Source of the DNA: Brevundimonas naejangsanensis
Lineage (GTDB): Bacteria; Pseudomonadota; Alphaproteobacteria; Caulobacterales; Caulobacteraceae
NCBI RefSeq assembly: GCF_000635915.2
Contig: NZ_CP015614.1
Span: forward strand, 1,037,501-1,101,500
Direction of reading: 5' to 3'
DNA length: 64,000 nt
In this document: piece after piece, positions 1 through 9,162 of the stretch
Numbering within the stretch: position 1 is the stretch's first letter
Layout: every line of letters begins with the position of its first letter
Position numbers and translations under genes: made by a program
The notes under the pieces: model-generated
What the model was told of the DNA's origin: nothing
Database searches by the model: none
Seen by the model: the letters and a program-made list of their open reading frames with translations, nothing else

Positions 1-459
1 GCGCGCGGCATGGCCAATGAATTCCGCGCCAGCTTTGATGAAATGGCGCGCCAGTCGGAACTGGACGACCTGCGCAAGGAGGTCGAGGCGCTGCGGTCGG
101 GGCAGGGGATGTACGCCCTGGGCGCCGACGCGGACGAAGCTTTCAAGGACATCCGCAAGGAGCTTGAGGCGCCGCTTGAGACGCCGGCCGTCCCCGAGCC
201 TGTCGAACAGGCCCCGGCGCAGATTGAGGTCACAGGCGTCGACGAATGGCCCGACAGCGCCACGCCCGCCGTTGCGCCCGAGCCCGCGCCCAAACCAGCG
301 ACGAAGCCGAGAGCCAAGAAGGCGGACGCCGCCGCTGGCGCGGCCGCTTCCAAGGTCAAGTCGCGCAAGGCTACGCCTAAGTCTGACGCCCCGCCGTCCT
401 CGCCGAAACCAGCTGCTGCACGTGCAAGGGCTCAGCGCGCCAAGAAGGTCGATCTATGA
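1..459 (+). CDS. tatB: Sec-independent translocase subunit TatB, 5'-truncated by window edge
   Basis: This is the C-terminal part of TatB, which with TatC binds twin-arginine signal peptides at the inner membrane. The frame is open from base 1 (Ala-Arg-Gly before the Met at 10), so the membrane helix and amphipathic start lie upstream of the window. What is visible is the typical cytoplasmic part: MANEFRASFDEMARQSEL, a charged helix with DDLRKEVEALR, then a long Pro/Ala/Lys-rich low-complexity tail as in other alphaproteobacterial TatB proteins. The stop TGA overlaps the tatC start (ATGA at 456-459), so the two are translationally coupled. A Met at position 10 is internal and should not be taken as the start. 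Confidence 0.9.
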   Translation, partial: ARGMANEFRASFDEMARQSELDDLRKEVEALRSGQGMYALGADADEAFKDIRKELEAPLETPAVPEPVEQAPAQIEVTGVDEWPDSATPAVAPEPAPKPATKPRAKKADAAAGAAASKVKSRKATPKSDAPPSSPKPAAARARAQRAKKVDL

Positions 460-1343
460 GCCGCGCCGACCATGATGAAGCCGACATCGAGGCTTCGCGC
501 GCGCCCCTGATGGATCACCTGATCGAGCTGCGGTCGCGGCTGATGATCTGCGTGGCCGCCTTCATCATCGCCTTCATCGGCTGTTTCGCCTTTTCAGAGA
601 CCCTCTACCTGTTTCTGGTGAAGCCCTATGTGGTCTCGGCCGCGTTCCACCAGACGGTGGGCGCGCACGGCCATGTGTCGCCGTTCAGCCTGATCCTGGG
701 CACGGCCGGGCTGATCCCCGTGCCGGACGTGGACCACAACAGCGTGCGGTTGATCTATACGGCGCCGCTCGAAATCCTGTTCACCAAGATGAAGCTGGCG
801 GGCTTGGGCGCGGTCATCGTCGCCTTCCCGATCCTGGCCTGGCAGTTGTATCGCTTCGTCGCGCCGGGCCTGTATCGCAATGAGAAGGGCGCCTTCCTGC
901 CGTTCCTGATCGCGGCGCCGGTGCTGTTCCTGCTGGGCGCTGCGCTGGTCTATTACGTCATGCTGCCCTTTGTGATGTGGTTCTCGCTGAGCCAGCAGAT
1001 CATCGGGGAGAATGTGGCCGCCGAACTGCTGCCCAAGGTGTCGGACTATCTGAACCTGGTGACGGCGCTGATTCTGGCCTTCGGCCTGTGCTTCCAGTTG
1101 CCGGTCGTCATGACCCTGCTGGGCCTTGCTGGTCTGATCAGCAGCGAACTGATGGCCAAGGGGCGCCGCTACGCTATCGTGGCGGTGGTCGTGGTCGCCG
1201 CCGTGGTGACGCCCCCGGATCCGATCAGCCAGCTGATGCTGGCCGTGCCGATGGTGCTGCTCTACGAGGTGTCCATCTGGTGCGTCCGCATCATCGAGCT
1301 GCGCCGCAGGAAGGCGGATACAACTGACGGGCTGACGGCCTGA
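456..1343 (+). CDS. tatC: Sec-independent protein translocase TatC
   Basis: TatC is the multi-spanning core of the Tat translocase and receptor for twin-arginine signal peptides. The 295-residue product begins with the conserved cytoplasmic PLMDHLIELRSRLM element before the first membrane segment and has about six hydrophobic segments. Typical TatC signatures follow, including FTKMKLAGLGAVIVAFPIL, YRFVAPGLYRNEK and FGLCFQLPVV. The length is slightly longer than E. coli TatC, with an extra stretch in the first periplasmic loop around residues 70-95. It overlaps tatB by four bases. serS, a usual tat neighbour in related genomes, lies about 62 kb away at the other end of the window, so the order here differs or is rearranged. 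Confidence 0.97.
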   Translation: MSRADHDEADIEASRAPLMDHLIELRSRLMICVAAFIIAFIGCFAFSETLYLFLVKPYVVSAAFHQTVGAHGHVSPFSLILGTAGLIPVPDVDHNSVRLIYTAPLEILFTKMKLAGLGAVIVAFPILAWQLYRFVAPGLYRNEKGAFLPFLIAAPVLFLLGAALVYYVMLPFVMWFSLSQQIIGENVAAELLPKVSDYLNLVTALILAFGLCFQLPVVMTLLGLAGLISSELMAKGRRYAIVAVVVVAAVVTPPDPISQLMLAVPMVLLYEVSIWCVRIIELRRRKADTTDGLTA

Positions 1344-1366
1344 CAGCAGGCTGGGGCCAGCGTGGC

Positions 1367-2663
<1,297 letters not shown>

Positions 2664-2668
2664 ACCAG

Positions 2669-2699
2669 CGGCCGCCTCTCGGGGCGGCCGATTTCAATT
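2669..2699 (+). terminator. Hairpin between glnB and glnA
   Basis: CGGCCGCC at 2669-2676 pairs perfectly with GGCGGCCG at 2683-2690 around a six-base loop, followed by ATTTCAATT. The stem is strong but the U-tract is interrupted. It may act as a partial terminator or as a processing and stability element that sets different levels of PII and glutamine synthetase. Its role is inferred. Confidence 0.45.
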
Positions 2700-2721
2700 C
2701 CCAGTACAGGACCTCCTCCCC

Positions 2722-4131
2722 ATGAGCGCCGCCGAAAAGATCCTGCAGGAGATCAAGGATAAGGACGTCCAGTACGTCGATCTCCGTTTCACCGACACGC
2801 GCGGTCGGGTCCATCACGTCACCTTCGACATCGGCATGGTCGATGAGGAATTCCTCGAAGACGGCACCATGTTCGACGGCTCCTCGATCGCCGGCTGGAA
2901 GACCATCAACGAGTCCGACATGCTGTTGAAGCCGGACCTGTCGAGCGCCTTCATCGACCCCTTCTACCAGCAGACCACCCTGTTCATGTTCTGCGACGTG
3001 CTGAACCCGGACACCGCCGAGCCCTACAATCGCGACAGCCGCTCGATGGCCAAGAAGGCCCTGGCCTATGTCCAGTCGTCCGGCGTGGGCGATACCGTCT
3101 TCTTCGGTCCCGAAGCCGAGTTCTTCGTGTTCGACGACGTGCGCTGGAACACGGCGCCGCACGACACCCGCTACAGCTTCGACTCCACCGAGCTGCCCGC
3201 CAACACCGGCGCCGAATACGCCGAGGGCAACCTGGGCCACCGTCCGGGGCCCAAGGGCGGCTACTTCCCGGTCAACCCGGTCGATTCGGGTCAGGATTTG
3301 CGCGGCGAAATGCTGGCGGTCATGAAGGATCTGGGCCTCGACCCTGAGAAGCACCACCACGAAGTCGCCCCTGCCCAGCACGAGCTGGGCCTGAAGTTCA
3401 GCGACCTGCTGACCATGGCCGACCGGATGCAGCTGTATAAGTATGTGATCCACAACGTGGCCCACGCCTATGGCAAGTCGGCGACCTTCATGGCCAAGCC
3501 GATGTTTGGCGACAACGGCTCGGGCATGCACGTCCACATGTCGATCTGGAAGGACGGCAAGCCTCAGTTCGCCGGCGACAAATACGCCGGCCTGTCGCAG
3601 GAATGCCTGTGGTACATCGGCGGGATCATCAAGCACGCCAAGGCCATCAACGCCTTCGCCAACTCGACCACCAACTCCTACAAGCGTCTGGTGCCCGGCT
3701 ATGAGGCGCCGGTGAAGCTGGCCTATTCGGCGAGCAACCGCTCGGCCTCGATCCGCATCCCGCACGTCACCTCGGCCAAGGCCAAGCGTCTGGAAGCGCG
3801 CTTCCCCGACCCGATGGGCAACCCCTATCTGACGTTCGTGGCCCTGCTGATGGCGGGTCTGGACGGGATCGAGAACCGCATCGATCCGGGCGCGGCCGCC
3901 GACAAGAACCTGTACGATCTACCGCCCGAAGAGCGTCATTCGATCCCCGAGGTCGCCGGTTCGCTGCGCGAGGCTCTGGAAGCCCTCGACGCCGACCGCG
4001 CCTTCCTCAAGAAGGGCGGCGTCATGGATGACGACTTCATCGACAGCTATATCACCCTGAAGCAGGAAGAAGTCGCCCGGCTGCAACTGCACCCGCACCC
4101 GGTGGAGTTCGACATGTACTACAGCTGCTGA
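2722..4131 (+). CDS. glnA: Type I glutamine synthetase
   Basis: GlnA condenses glutamate and ammonia to glutamine using ATP and is the main assimilatory enzyme. The 469-residue length is that of the GSI-beta class. Visible signatures are the FDGSSIAGW latch region near residue 53, [31 protein letters not shown] in the active site, and the adenylylation site Tyr398 in [11 protein letters not shown], so activity is probably controlled by GlnE. An AGGAC element precedes the ATG at 2722. It lies in a glnB-glnA unit and ends before a strong intrinsic terminator. Confidence 0.98.
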   Translation: MSAAEKILQEIKDKDVQYVDLRFTDTRGRVHHVTFDIGMVDEEFLEDGTMFDGSSIAGWKTINESDMLLKPDLSSAFIDPFYQQTTLFMFCDVLNPDTAEPYNRDSRSMAKKALAYVQSSGVGDTVFFGPEAEFFVFDDVRWNTAPHDTRYSFDSTELPANTGAEYAEGNLGHRPGPKGGYFPVNPVDSGQDLRGEMLAVMKDLGLDPEKHHHEVAPAQHELGLKFSDLLTMADRMQLYKYVIHNVAHAYGKSATFMAKPMFGDNGSGMHVHMSIWKDGKPQFAGDKYAGLSQECLWYIGGIIKHAKAINAFANSTTNSYKRLVPGYEAPVKLAYSASNRSASIRIPHVTSAKAKRLEARFPDPMGNPYLTFVALLMAGLDGIENRIDPGAAADKNLYDLPPEERHSIPEVAGSLREALEALDADRAFLKKGGVMDDDFIDSYITLKQEEVARLQLHPHPVEFDMYYSC

Positions 4132-4155
4132 TCAGCGGGCCTACGTTAAGGACCT

Positions 4156-4189
4156 AAAGGCGTCGGACCCCAGGTCCGACGCCTTTTCT
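4156..4189 (+). terminator. Intrinsic terminator after glnA
   Basis: A perfect 14-bp stem (4156-4169 with 4173-4186) with a three-base loop ends in TTTTCT. The A-rich left arm also gives a U-run on the opposite strand, so it may also stop transcripts of the M20 gene that converges on it. Confidence 0.9.
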
Positions 4190-4255
4190 ACGCGCTCAGA
4201 TCTCAGTCGCATCAGTTATGACGTCAACTGTGTTCCAACCATCCCGGCCTTGGCG

Positions 4256-5716
4256 CTATTTGCCGTCGCCGCGATAGTTCAGTTGGGGCGGGCCGTCACC
4301 GACCAGGGGGCGATAGACGAAATCCGCACCGCGACGTTCATGGAGCTCGGTAGTCGCCGCAGCGATCGTTTCGGGGCTGACGAACAGTTCAGCCGCCGTC
4401 AGGGCCAAGGTCTTGGCTGCGACGACGGCGCCTTTAACGCCAATGCTGGAGCCTGCGGCGGCGGTGTTCTGCCAGCTGTGGCCCGCAGAGCCGGGCACGA
4501 ATGTAGCGGTCGCCAGGCCGACGGTGGGAACGACCCAACTGACGTCCGACACATCGGTCGACCCGCCTGCGCCATCGAAACTCAGCTTGGCGGGCTGGAT
4601 TTCACCGACGCTCGACAGGGGCGGCTGGCTGGCCAGGGTCTGCTGGAGCTTGCTTGCGAAAGCCGTTTCCTCGGGCGTCCATGTGATGCCGCCGACGCGG
4701 TGCAGGTTGCGGTCCATGACGCTCATCAGCGCGCCGTTGGGCATCATGCTGTAGACGCCGCCGATCTGCTGGAACTCATATCGGGTTTCGGTGCCCAGGG
4801 CGGCGCCCTCGGCGGCCTTCTTCAGCCGTTCGATGACTGACAGGACGACCTCTGGGTCGCCGTGACGGACGTAGTAGTAGGATTCCGCATAGTTGGGCAC
4901 CACGTTGGGCGCTTCGCCGCCATCGGTGATGACGTAGTGGATGCGCGTGCCGTCAGGAATGTGCTCGCGCATCATGTTGGCCATGGCGTTCATCGCCTCG
5001 ACCGCGTCCAGGGCCGAACGTCCGCGATCCGGCGCGCCGGACGCGTGCGACGACGTGCCGTAGAAGCGGAATTTACCGCTGACATTGGCCTTGGTCGTTC
5101 CCTGGCTGGCGCTGTTGACGGTTGCCGGGTGCCAATGGAGCGCGACGTCCACGTCATTGAACAGGCCGTCACGGACCATGAAGGCCTTGGCCGAGCCTCC
5201 TTCTTCGGCGGGCGTGCCATAGAGGCGCAGTTCGCCCTTGATGTTGTTGTCGATCATCCATTGGCGGACAGCGATGGCGGCATGGCTGGAGGCCGCGCCG
5301 AACAGGTTGTGGCCGCAACCGTGACCGGCGATCGCATGCAGGGATTGTTCGACGGGCGATACAGCCTGAGACAGGCCGGGCAGGGCGTCGAATTCAGCCA
5401 GCAGGGCGATCACCGGGCCCTTGCCGTTCTTGAAGCTGGCGACGAATGCGGTGGGTTGGCCGGCGATGCCTGCGGTGATGGTGAAGCCGGCGGCCGTCAG
5501 ATCCTGCTGCAGGAGGGCTGAGCTCTGGGTTTCCTGATAGCCGACCTCGGCGAACTCCCATATGGCCAGAGCAGTGGCCCCCAGATGCTCGCGGCCACGC
5601 TCGACGCTGTCGATGATGGCGGACTGCTGCGCCGCCGGCAGTTCAGCCGCCCACGCCGATGTGCCCGCAAGACATGATAGAGCGACGGTGATGGCGGTAA
5701 GACTGGTGAATTTCAT
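4256..5716 (-). CDS. Secreted M20-family amidohydrolase (AbgB-like)
   Basis: This is a zinc-dependent amidohydrolase or peptidase of the M20D group, resembling aminobenzoyl-glutamate hydrolase subunit B. The start at 5716 gives MKFTSLTAITVALSCLAG with a clear signal peptide and cleavage after AWA (residue 23); the frame stays open to 5800 but the added residues do not look like a signal sequence. Metal-site motifs are GHGCGHN, PAEEGG and LHWHPA, and a lid or dimerization domain is suggested by GTSSHASGAPDRGRSALD. It is the last of three minus-strand genes with a TonB receptor and an M14 carboxypeptidase, which suggests a role in processing imported or periplasmic peptides or acyl-amino acids. 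The exact substrate is unknown. Confidence 0.85.
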   Translation of the reverse strand: MKFTSLTAITVALSCLAGTSAWAAELPAAQQSAIIDSVERGREHLGATALAIWEFAEVGYQETQSSALLQQDLTAAGFTITAGIAGQPTAFVASFKNGKGPVIALLAEFDALPGLSQAVSPVEQSLHAIAGHGCGHNLFGAASSHAAIAVRQWMIDNNIKGELRLYGTPAEEGGSAKAFMVRDGLFNDVDVALHWHPATVNSASQGTTKANVSGKFRFYGTSSHASGAPDRGRSALDAVEAMNAMANMMREHIPDGTRIHYVITDGGEAPNVVPNYAESYYYVRHGDPEVVLSVIERLKKAAEGAALGTETRYEFQQIGGVYSMMPNGALMSVMDRNLHRVGGITWTPEETAFASKLQQTLASQPPLSSVGEIQPAKLSFDGAGGSTDVSDVSWVVPTVGLATATFVPGSAGHSWQNTAAAGSSIGVKGAVVAAKTLALTAAELFVSPETIAAATTELHERRGADFVYRPLVGDGPPQLNYRGDGK

Positions 5717-5881
5717 ATTCTGGATTCCGCTGTTCATGCGCATGTTTTTGAAGGGTGAATGATCGAGACGGCGAACCGACAGATGATCGCTCGCGGTCAT
5801 CAGTTTCCGACCACTGAAAACGGCGTCTCCAGTGTGGGCGAAACAGGAATGGGAACCGGACCCAGCTTCATTGCGGCGAGG

Positions 5882-5920
5882 GGCGCAGAAGGATGGATCT
5901 GAAGGCCATCCTTCTGCGCC
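5882..5920 (-). terminator. Perfect 15-bp stem-loop downstream of the TonB receptor gene
   Basis: Bases 5882-5896 (GGCGCAGAAGGATGG) pair without mismatch with 5906-5920 around a nine-base loop, 12 bases beyond the receptor stop codon. There is no U-tract on the minus strand, so it may work as a 3' stabilizer or a weak terminator that lowers expression of the following M20 gene. Confidence 0.5.
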
Positions 5921-5931
5921 GCCCAGGCCGT

Positions 5932-8900
5932 TTAGAAGCTCTTGGTGACCGAGATTGAGTAGTAGCGGCCGAGCGTGTCGTAGTTCTGGCCATCATAGCT
6001 GCCGGCGAAGTTGCCCACCTGAGGCGGCGTTTCGTTGAGCAGGTTGGAGACGCCCACTCGCACGCTAAGGTCTTTCGGCAGGGTGAAGCGGCCGTTCAAG
6101 TCGAAGACGTCATAGGAATCGACGCCTCGGGTCGTGCTGGCCGCATTGCGCACCTGTTCGGCGCTGATCATTGCGGCGGTATGACGCCACCGCAGGCTGA
6201 TGTTCAGCCAGTCCCGCGTGTAGGCGAGGGTCGTATTGGCCTTCCAGTCGGGGTGGGCCAGACCGGCGCCCTCTTCGACAGCGGTGCCGCGGCTGCCTGC
6301 ATAGTTGTAGGACGGGCCGCCCGGCAGGTTCTGAATCTCGAACTTGTCGACATAGCTGACCACGGTGCCCAGAGACAGGCTGCCGGCCGAGGCGGGCAGG
6401 CCGACGTCAGCCAGGTCAAACGACCAGTCGATCTGCAGGTCGACGCCGCTGACCTTGAAGGCGCCAAGGTTCAGCGCGGGCTGGCCCGGCTCGAACAGGA
6501 ATCCTGTGGTCGGGTTACGCTTGCCCATGACCTGACAGTAGTAGTTGTTCACGTCATAGGTGGGGTTGGCGCCATTCAGGTTGAAGCAGTTCTCCATGGT
6601 CTGGATGATCGGCAGGTTGCCGACCGCGCCGGTGACTTCGATCGCGTACCAGTCGATCGAGGTCGAGATCCGCTCCAGAAGCGGCGAAGAGAACGGCGAC
6701 TGGATGACGGCGCCGATCGAGTAGGTGTCAGTGGTTTCTTCCTGCAGGTTGGGGTTGCCGCCGGTGAGAGCGAACACCTGGGTCGAGCCGAACTGATAGG
6801 TCGGAAGCACGCCCGCAGGCACGCCCATGGCCGCGCACAGAGCCTCGACCTTGGCGGCGTTGGCGCCGCTCTGACCGAAGCCGCCGCGATAGCCGGAGCG
6901 GACATCGCAGGGATCGCCGCCGAACGGCGTCGCCGCGCTGGGGCTGCCGATGCCCGTGCTGCCCGAAGATTCGGGGGCGTAGAGCTCGCCGACGCTGGGC
7001 GCGCGCACAGAGCGATTGTAACCGCCGCGCAGACGCAGGGAGTCTATGACGCTCCAGTCGACATCGACCTTATAGGCGCTGACGCCGCCCACGCTGCTGT
7101 AGTCGGAATAGCGATAGCCGAGGTTCATGTTGACCTCGCGAGCCATCGGCATGTCCTTCAGAATGGGGACCAGGGCTTCGAAGTAGATCTCGCTGACACT
7201 GGTGTTGCCGCCGGAAGGACGCAGGACGCTGTAGCCCAGGATGTCGCTGCCGACGCCTGGAATATTGTAAAGTTCATCGGAGTTGTACTGGAAGGAGTTG
7301 TAGCGATAGCCGAGACCAGTCGCCACGCGGACTTCCCCGGCCGGAAGGTTGAACAACCCGCCCTGCAGGTTCAGTTCGGCGACCCGCTGTTTCATCTCGT
7401 TGGTGTTCGAGGTCCGGCGGGTCATATAGTCCATACAGCTTTGGGAAAGCGCATGGTTGCCGAAGAAGTTGGCTCCGCCCTCGCAGAGCACGGGATAGGC
7501 GACCATGCCCACGGAAGCGCCTGTCACGGGGTCGTATTCCATCCGCGAACCGCCCGCGCCGCCGAACGGATCGTACAGCAGGTTCACGACGGCGGATTTG
7601 CTGAGCGCGCCGTGCTGGATGTTGTTGGTCTTGGTTTGCCCCACGCTTGCGAAGGTATCCCACGTCCAGTCGCGGTACGGCAGGACGCCATCTGCGCCCA
7701 AGACGATCTGATAGACGTCATAGGTGTTGGTCTGTAGGCGGTCGCCGGCGGCGGTGAAGGCCTTCTGGAAGGTGAAGTCGCCGTTGGGATTGGGGCGTGA
7801 CGCCAGGATCAGCCGGGCGTCAGGCGTCAGGAAGGGGTTGGTGACCGGCGCGCTCAGCGCATAGGCCGCGCCCGACGCCAGGGTCGGGTTGAAGAAGGTC
7901 AACGCGTCATAGCTGGTGAAGGTCGCCTGGGCGAAGACCGAGGTGTTGTCGGTGACGTCGTAATCAAGCTTGGAGAAGACCGTGACGCGGTCGTTGGTGT
8001 TCACGACCTGGCTGTTGGGCCAGCCGAAGTTGAGCTGTTTGCGGCTGCCGGCGATGTATTGGGTGTCCGTCTCCGGGTCGCGGTAGTTCTCGACAAAATA
8101 GTTGCCGACTGGCGTCACGTGGCTGAACAGGGTGCCGTCCAGATTGAACCCCAGTTGGCCCGTGTAGGTCGCTGAACCGGTGATGGGACTGGTGCCATAG
8201 ACATTGCGGAACAGGTTGTTGACCACAGCGGCGCTGGGCGCGTTTCCGGGAAAGAGCATGGCCCCGGAATCGAGCGTCGCCGTGCCGTTCTGGGGCGTTC
8301 GCATGATATTGAACGGCCGATCGCTCTGAAGCGCAGGCTCGCGTTGGGAGTAGTCGACCGAGACCATGGCGCGGCCGCGACCTTCCGCGAATCGTTGACC
8401 GGCGGTGACGGTCGCGCGGAACTGCTCGCCGTCGCCGTATTCGCTGACGCCGTACTGGCTGCTGAGCGTCAGGCCCTCAATGTTGCGCAGCCGGAAGTTG
8501 ACCACGCCCGCCGTGGCGTCCGAACCGTAGGCGGTCGAGGCGCCGCCGGTGATGACTTCGACGTTGCCGATCAGGGCGTCAGGCAGGGTGTTCAGGTCGA
8601 TCGAGCCGTCCGGAGACGACGGCTGCATCCGGCGACCGTCCAGCAGGATCAGCGTGCGCTTGGGGCCCAGGCCTCTGAGGCTGGCGTTGGCCTGGCCGGC
8701 GTTCAGGGTCGTGGTGCTGCTGCCCGTGCTGGCTTGACCGAAGGCGCCGGTGAATTGCGGCAACTGCGTCAGGGCGCGCTCGACAGACACCTGGCCCGTG
8801 TCTTCGATAGCCTCGGTCGAGACGGAGACGATCGGGCTGTTGGCCACATAGTCCGGGCGCGCCACCCGCGAGCCAGTGACGATGATATCGCTCACATGGG

Positions 8901-9027
8901 TCGCGGTTTCAGACTGATCTTCCTGGGCGTGTGCTGCACCGGCCATCAGGGCCGCATAGGCGCATGCGCTCGTTAGCAACACGCGGGAGGCCTTGGGCTT
9001 GGATCGCGTGTGTCCTTGGTTTTTCAT
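5932..9027 (-). CDS. TonB-dependent outer-membrane receptor
   Basis: This is a 1031-residue outer-membrane beta-barrel that takes up a ligand with energy from TonB-ExbBD. It has an N-terminal signal peptide ending in AAHAQ near residue 35, then SDIIVTGSRVARPDY leading into a plug domain (about 45-180) with LRGLGPKRTLILLDGRRM and VEVITGGASTAYGSDATAGVVNF. The barrel follows and ends in the aromatic SVTKSF. GGRxMxxSS and LNTLPDALI features are typical of the large Caulobacterales/Sphingomonad receptor group. GAGGGG-like sequence lies just upstream of the ATG. Neighbouring peptidases suggest a peptide or amino-acid conjugate ligand, but this is inference from context. Confidence 0.93.
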   Translation of the reverse strand: MKNQGHTRSKPKASRVLLTSACAYAALMAGAAHAQEDQSETATHVSDIIVTGSRVARPDYVANSPIVSVSTEAIEDTGQVSVERALTQLPQFTGAFGQASTGSSTTTLNAGQANASLRGLGPKRTLILLDGRRMQPSSPDGSIDLNTLPDALIGNVEVITGGASTAYGSDATAGVVNFRLRNIEGLTLSSQYGVSEYGDGEQFRATVTAGQRFAEGRGRAMVSVDYSQREPALQSDRPFNIMRTPQNGTATLDSGAMLFPGNAPSAAVVNNLFRNVYGTSPITGSATYTGQLGFNLDGTLFSHVTPVGNYFVENYRDPETDTQYIAGSRKQLNFGWPNSQVVNTNDRVTVFSKLDYDVTDNTSVFAQATFTSYDALTFFNPTLASGAAYALSAPVTNPFLTPDARLILASRPNPNGDFTFQKAFTAAGDRLQTNTYDVYQIVLGADGVLPYRDWTWDTFASVGQTKTNNIQHGALSKSAVVNLLYDPFGGAGGSRMEYDPVTGASVGMVAYPVLCEGGANFFGNHALSQSCMDYMTRRTSNTNEMKQRVAELNLQGGLFNLPAGEVRVATGLGYRYNSFQYNSDELYNIPGVGSDILGYSVLRPSGGNTSVSEIYFEALVPILKDMPMAREVNMNLGYRYSDYSSVGGVSAYKVDVDWSVIDSLRLRGGYNRSVRAPSVGELYAPESSGSTGIGSPSAATPFGGDPCDVRSGYRGGFGQSGANAAKVEALCAAMGVPAGVLPTYQFGSTQVFALTGGNPNLQEETTDTYSIGAVIQSPFSSPLLERISTSIDWYAIEVTGAVGNLPIIQTMENCFNLNGANPTYDVNNYYCQVMGKRNPTTGFLFEPGQPALNLGAFKVSGVDLQIDWSFDLADVGLPASAGSLSLGTVVSYVDKFEIQNLPGGPSYNYAGSRGTAVEEGAGLAHPDWKANTTLAYTRDWLNISLRWRHTAAMISAEQVRNAASTTRGVDSYDVFDLNGRFTLPKDLSVRVGVSNLLNETPPQVGNFAGSYDGQNYDTLGRYYSISVTKSF

Positions 9028-9162
9028 GATTACCCCTCTGAGTTTACTGACTTCCTTCGAAGTCTCAGCGAATGACGTGTTGTTTCGACCTGAAGCGCTT
9101 GAGCGAGGACGAGCGGCAGCCAGCGCGTCGCAAGCGCCTGCTTCTCTTGTTGGCTTCAGGGT

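Noticed and set aside
6181..7737. 518-codon open frame antisense to the TonB receptor gene
   Set aside because: Shadow of the receptor; no recognisable motif and no ribosome-binding site.
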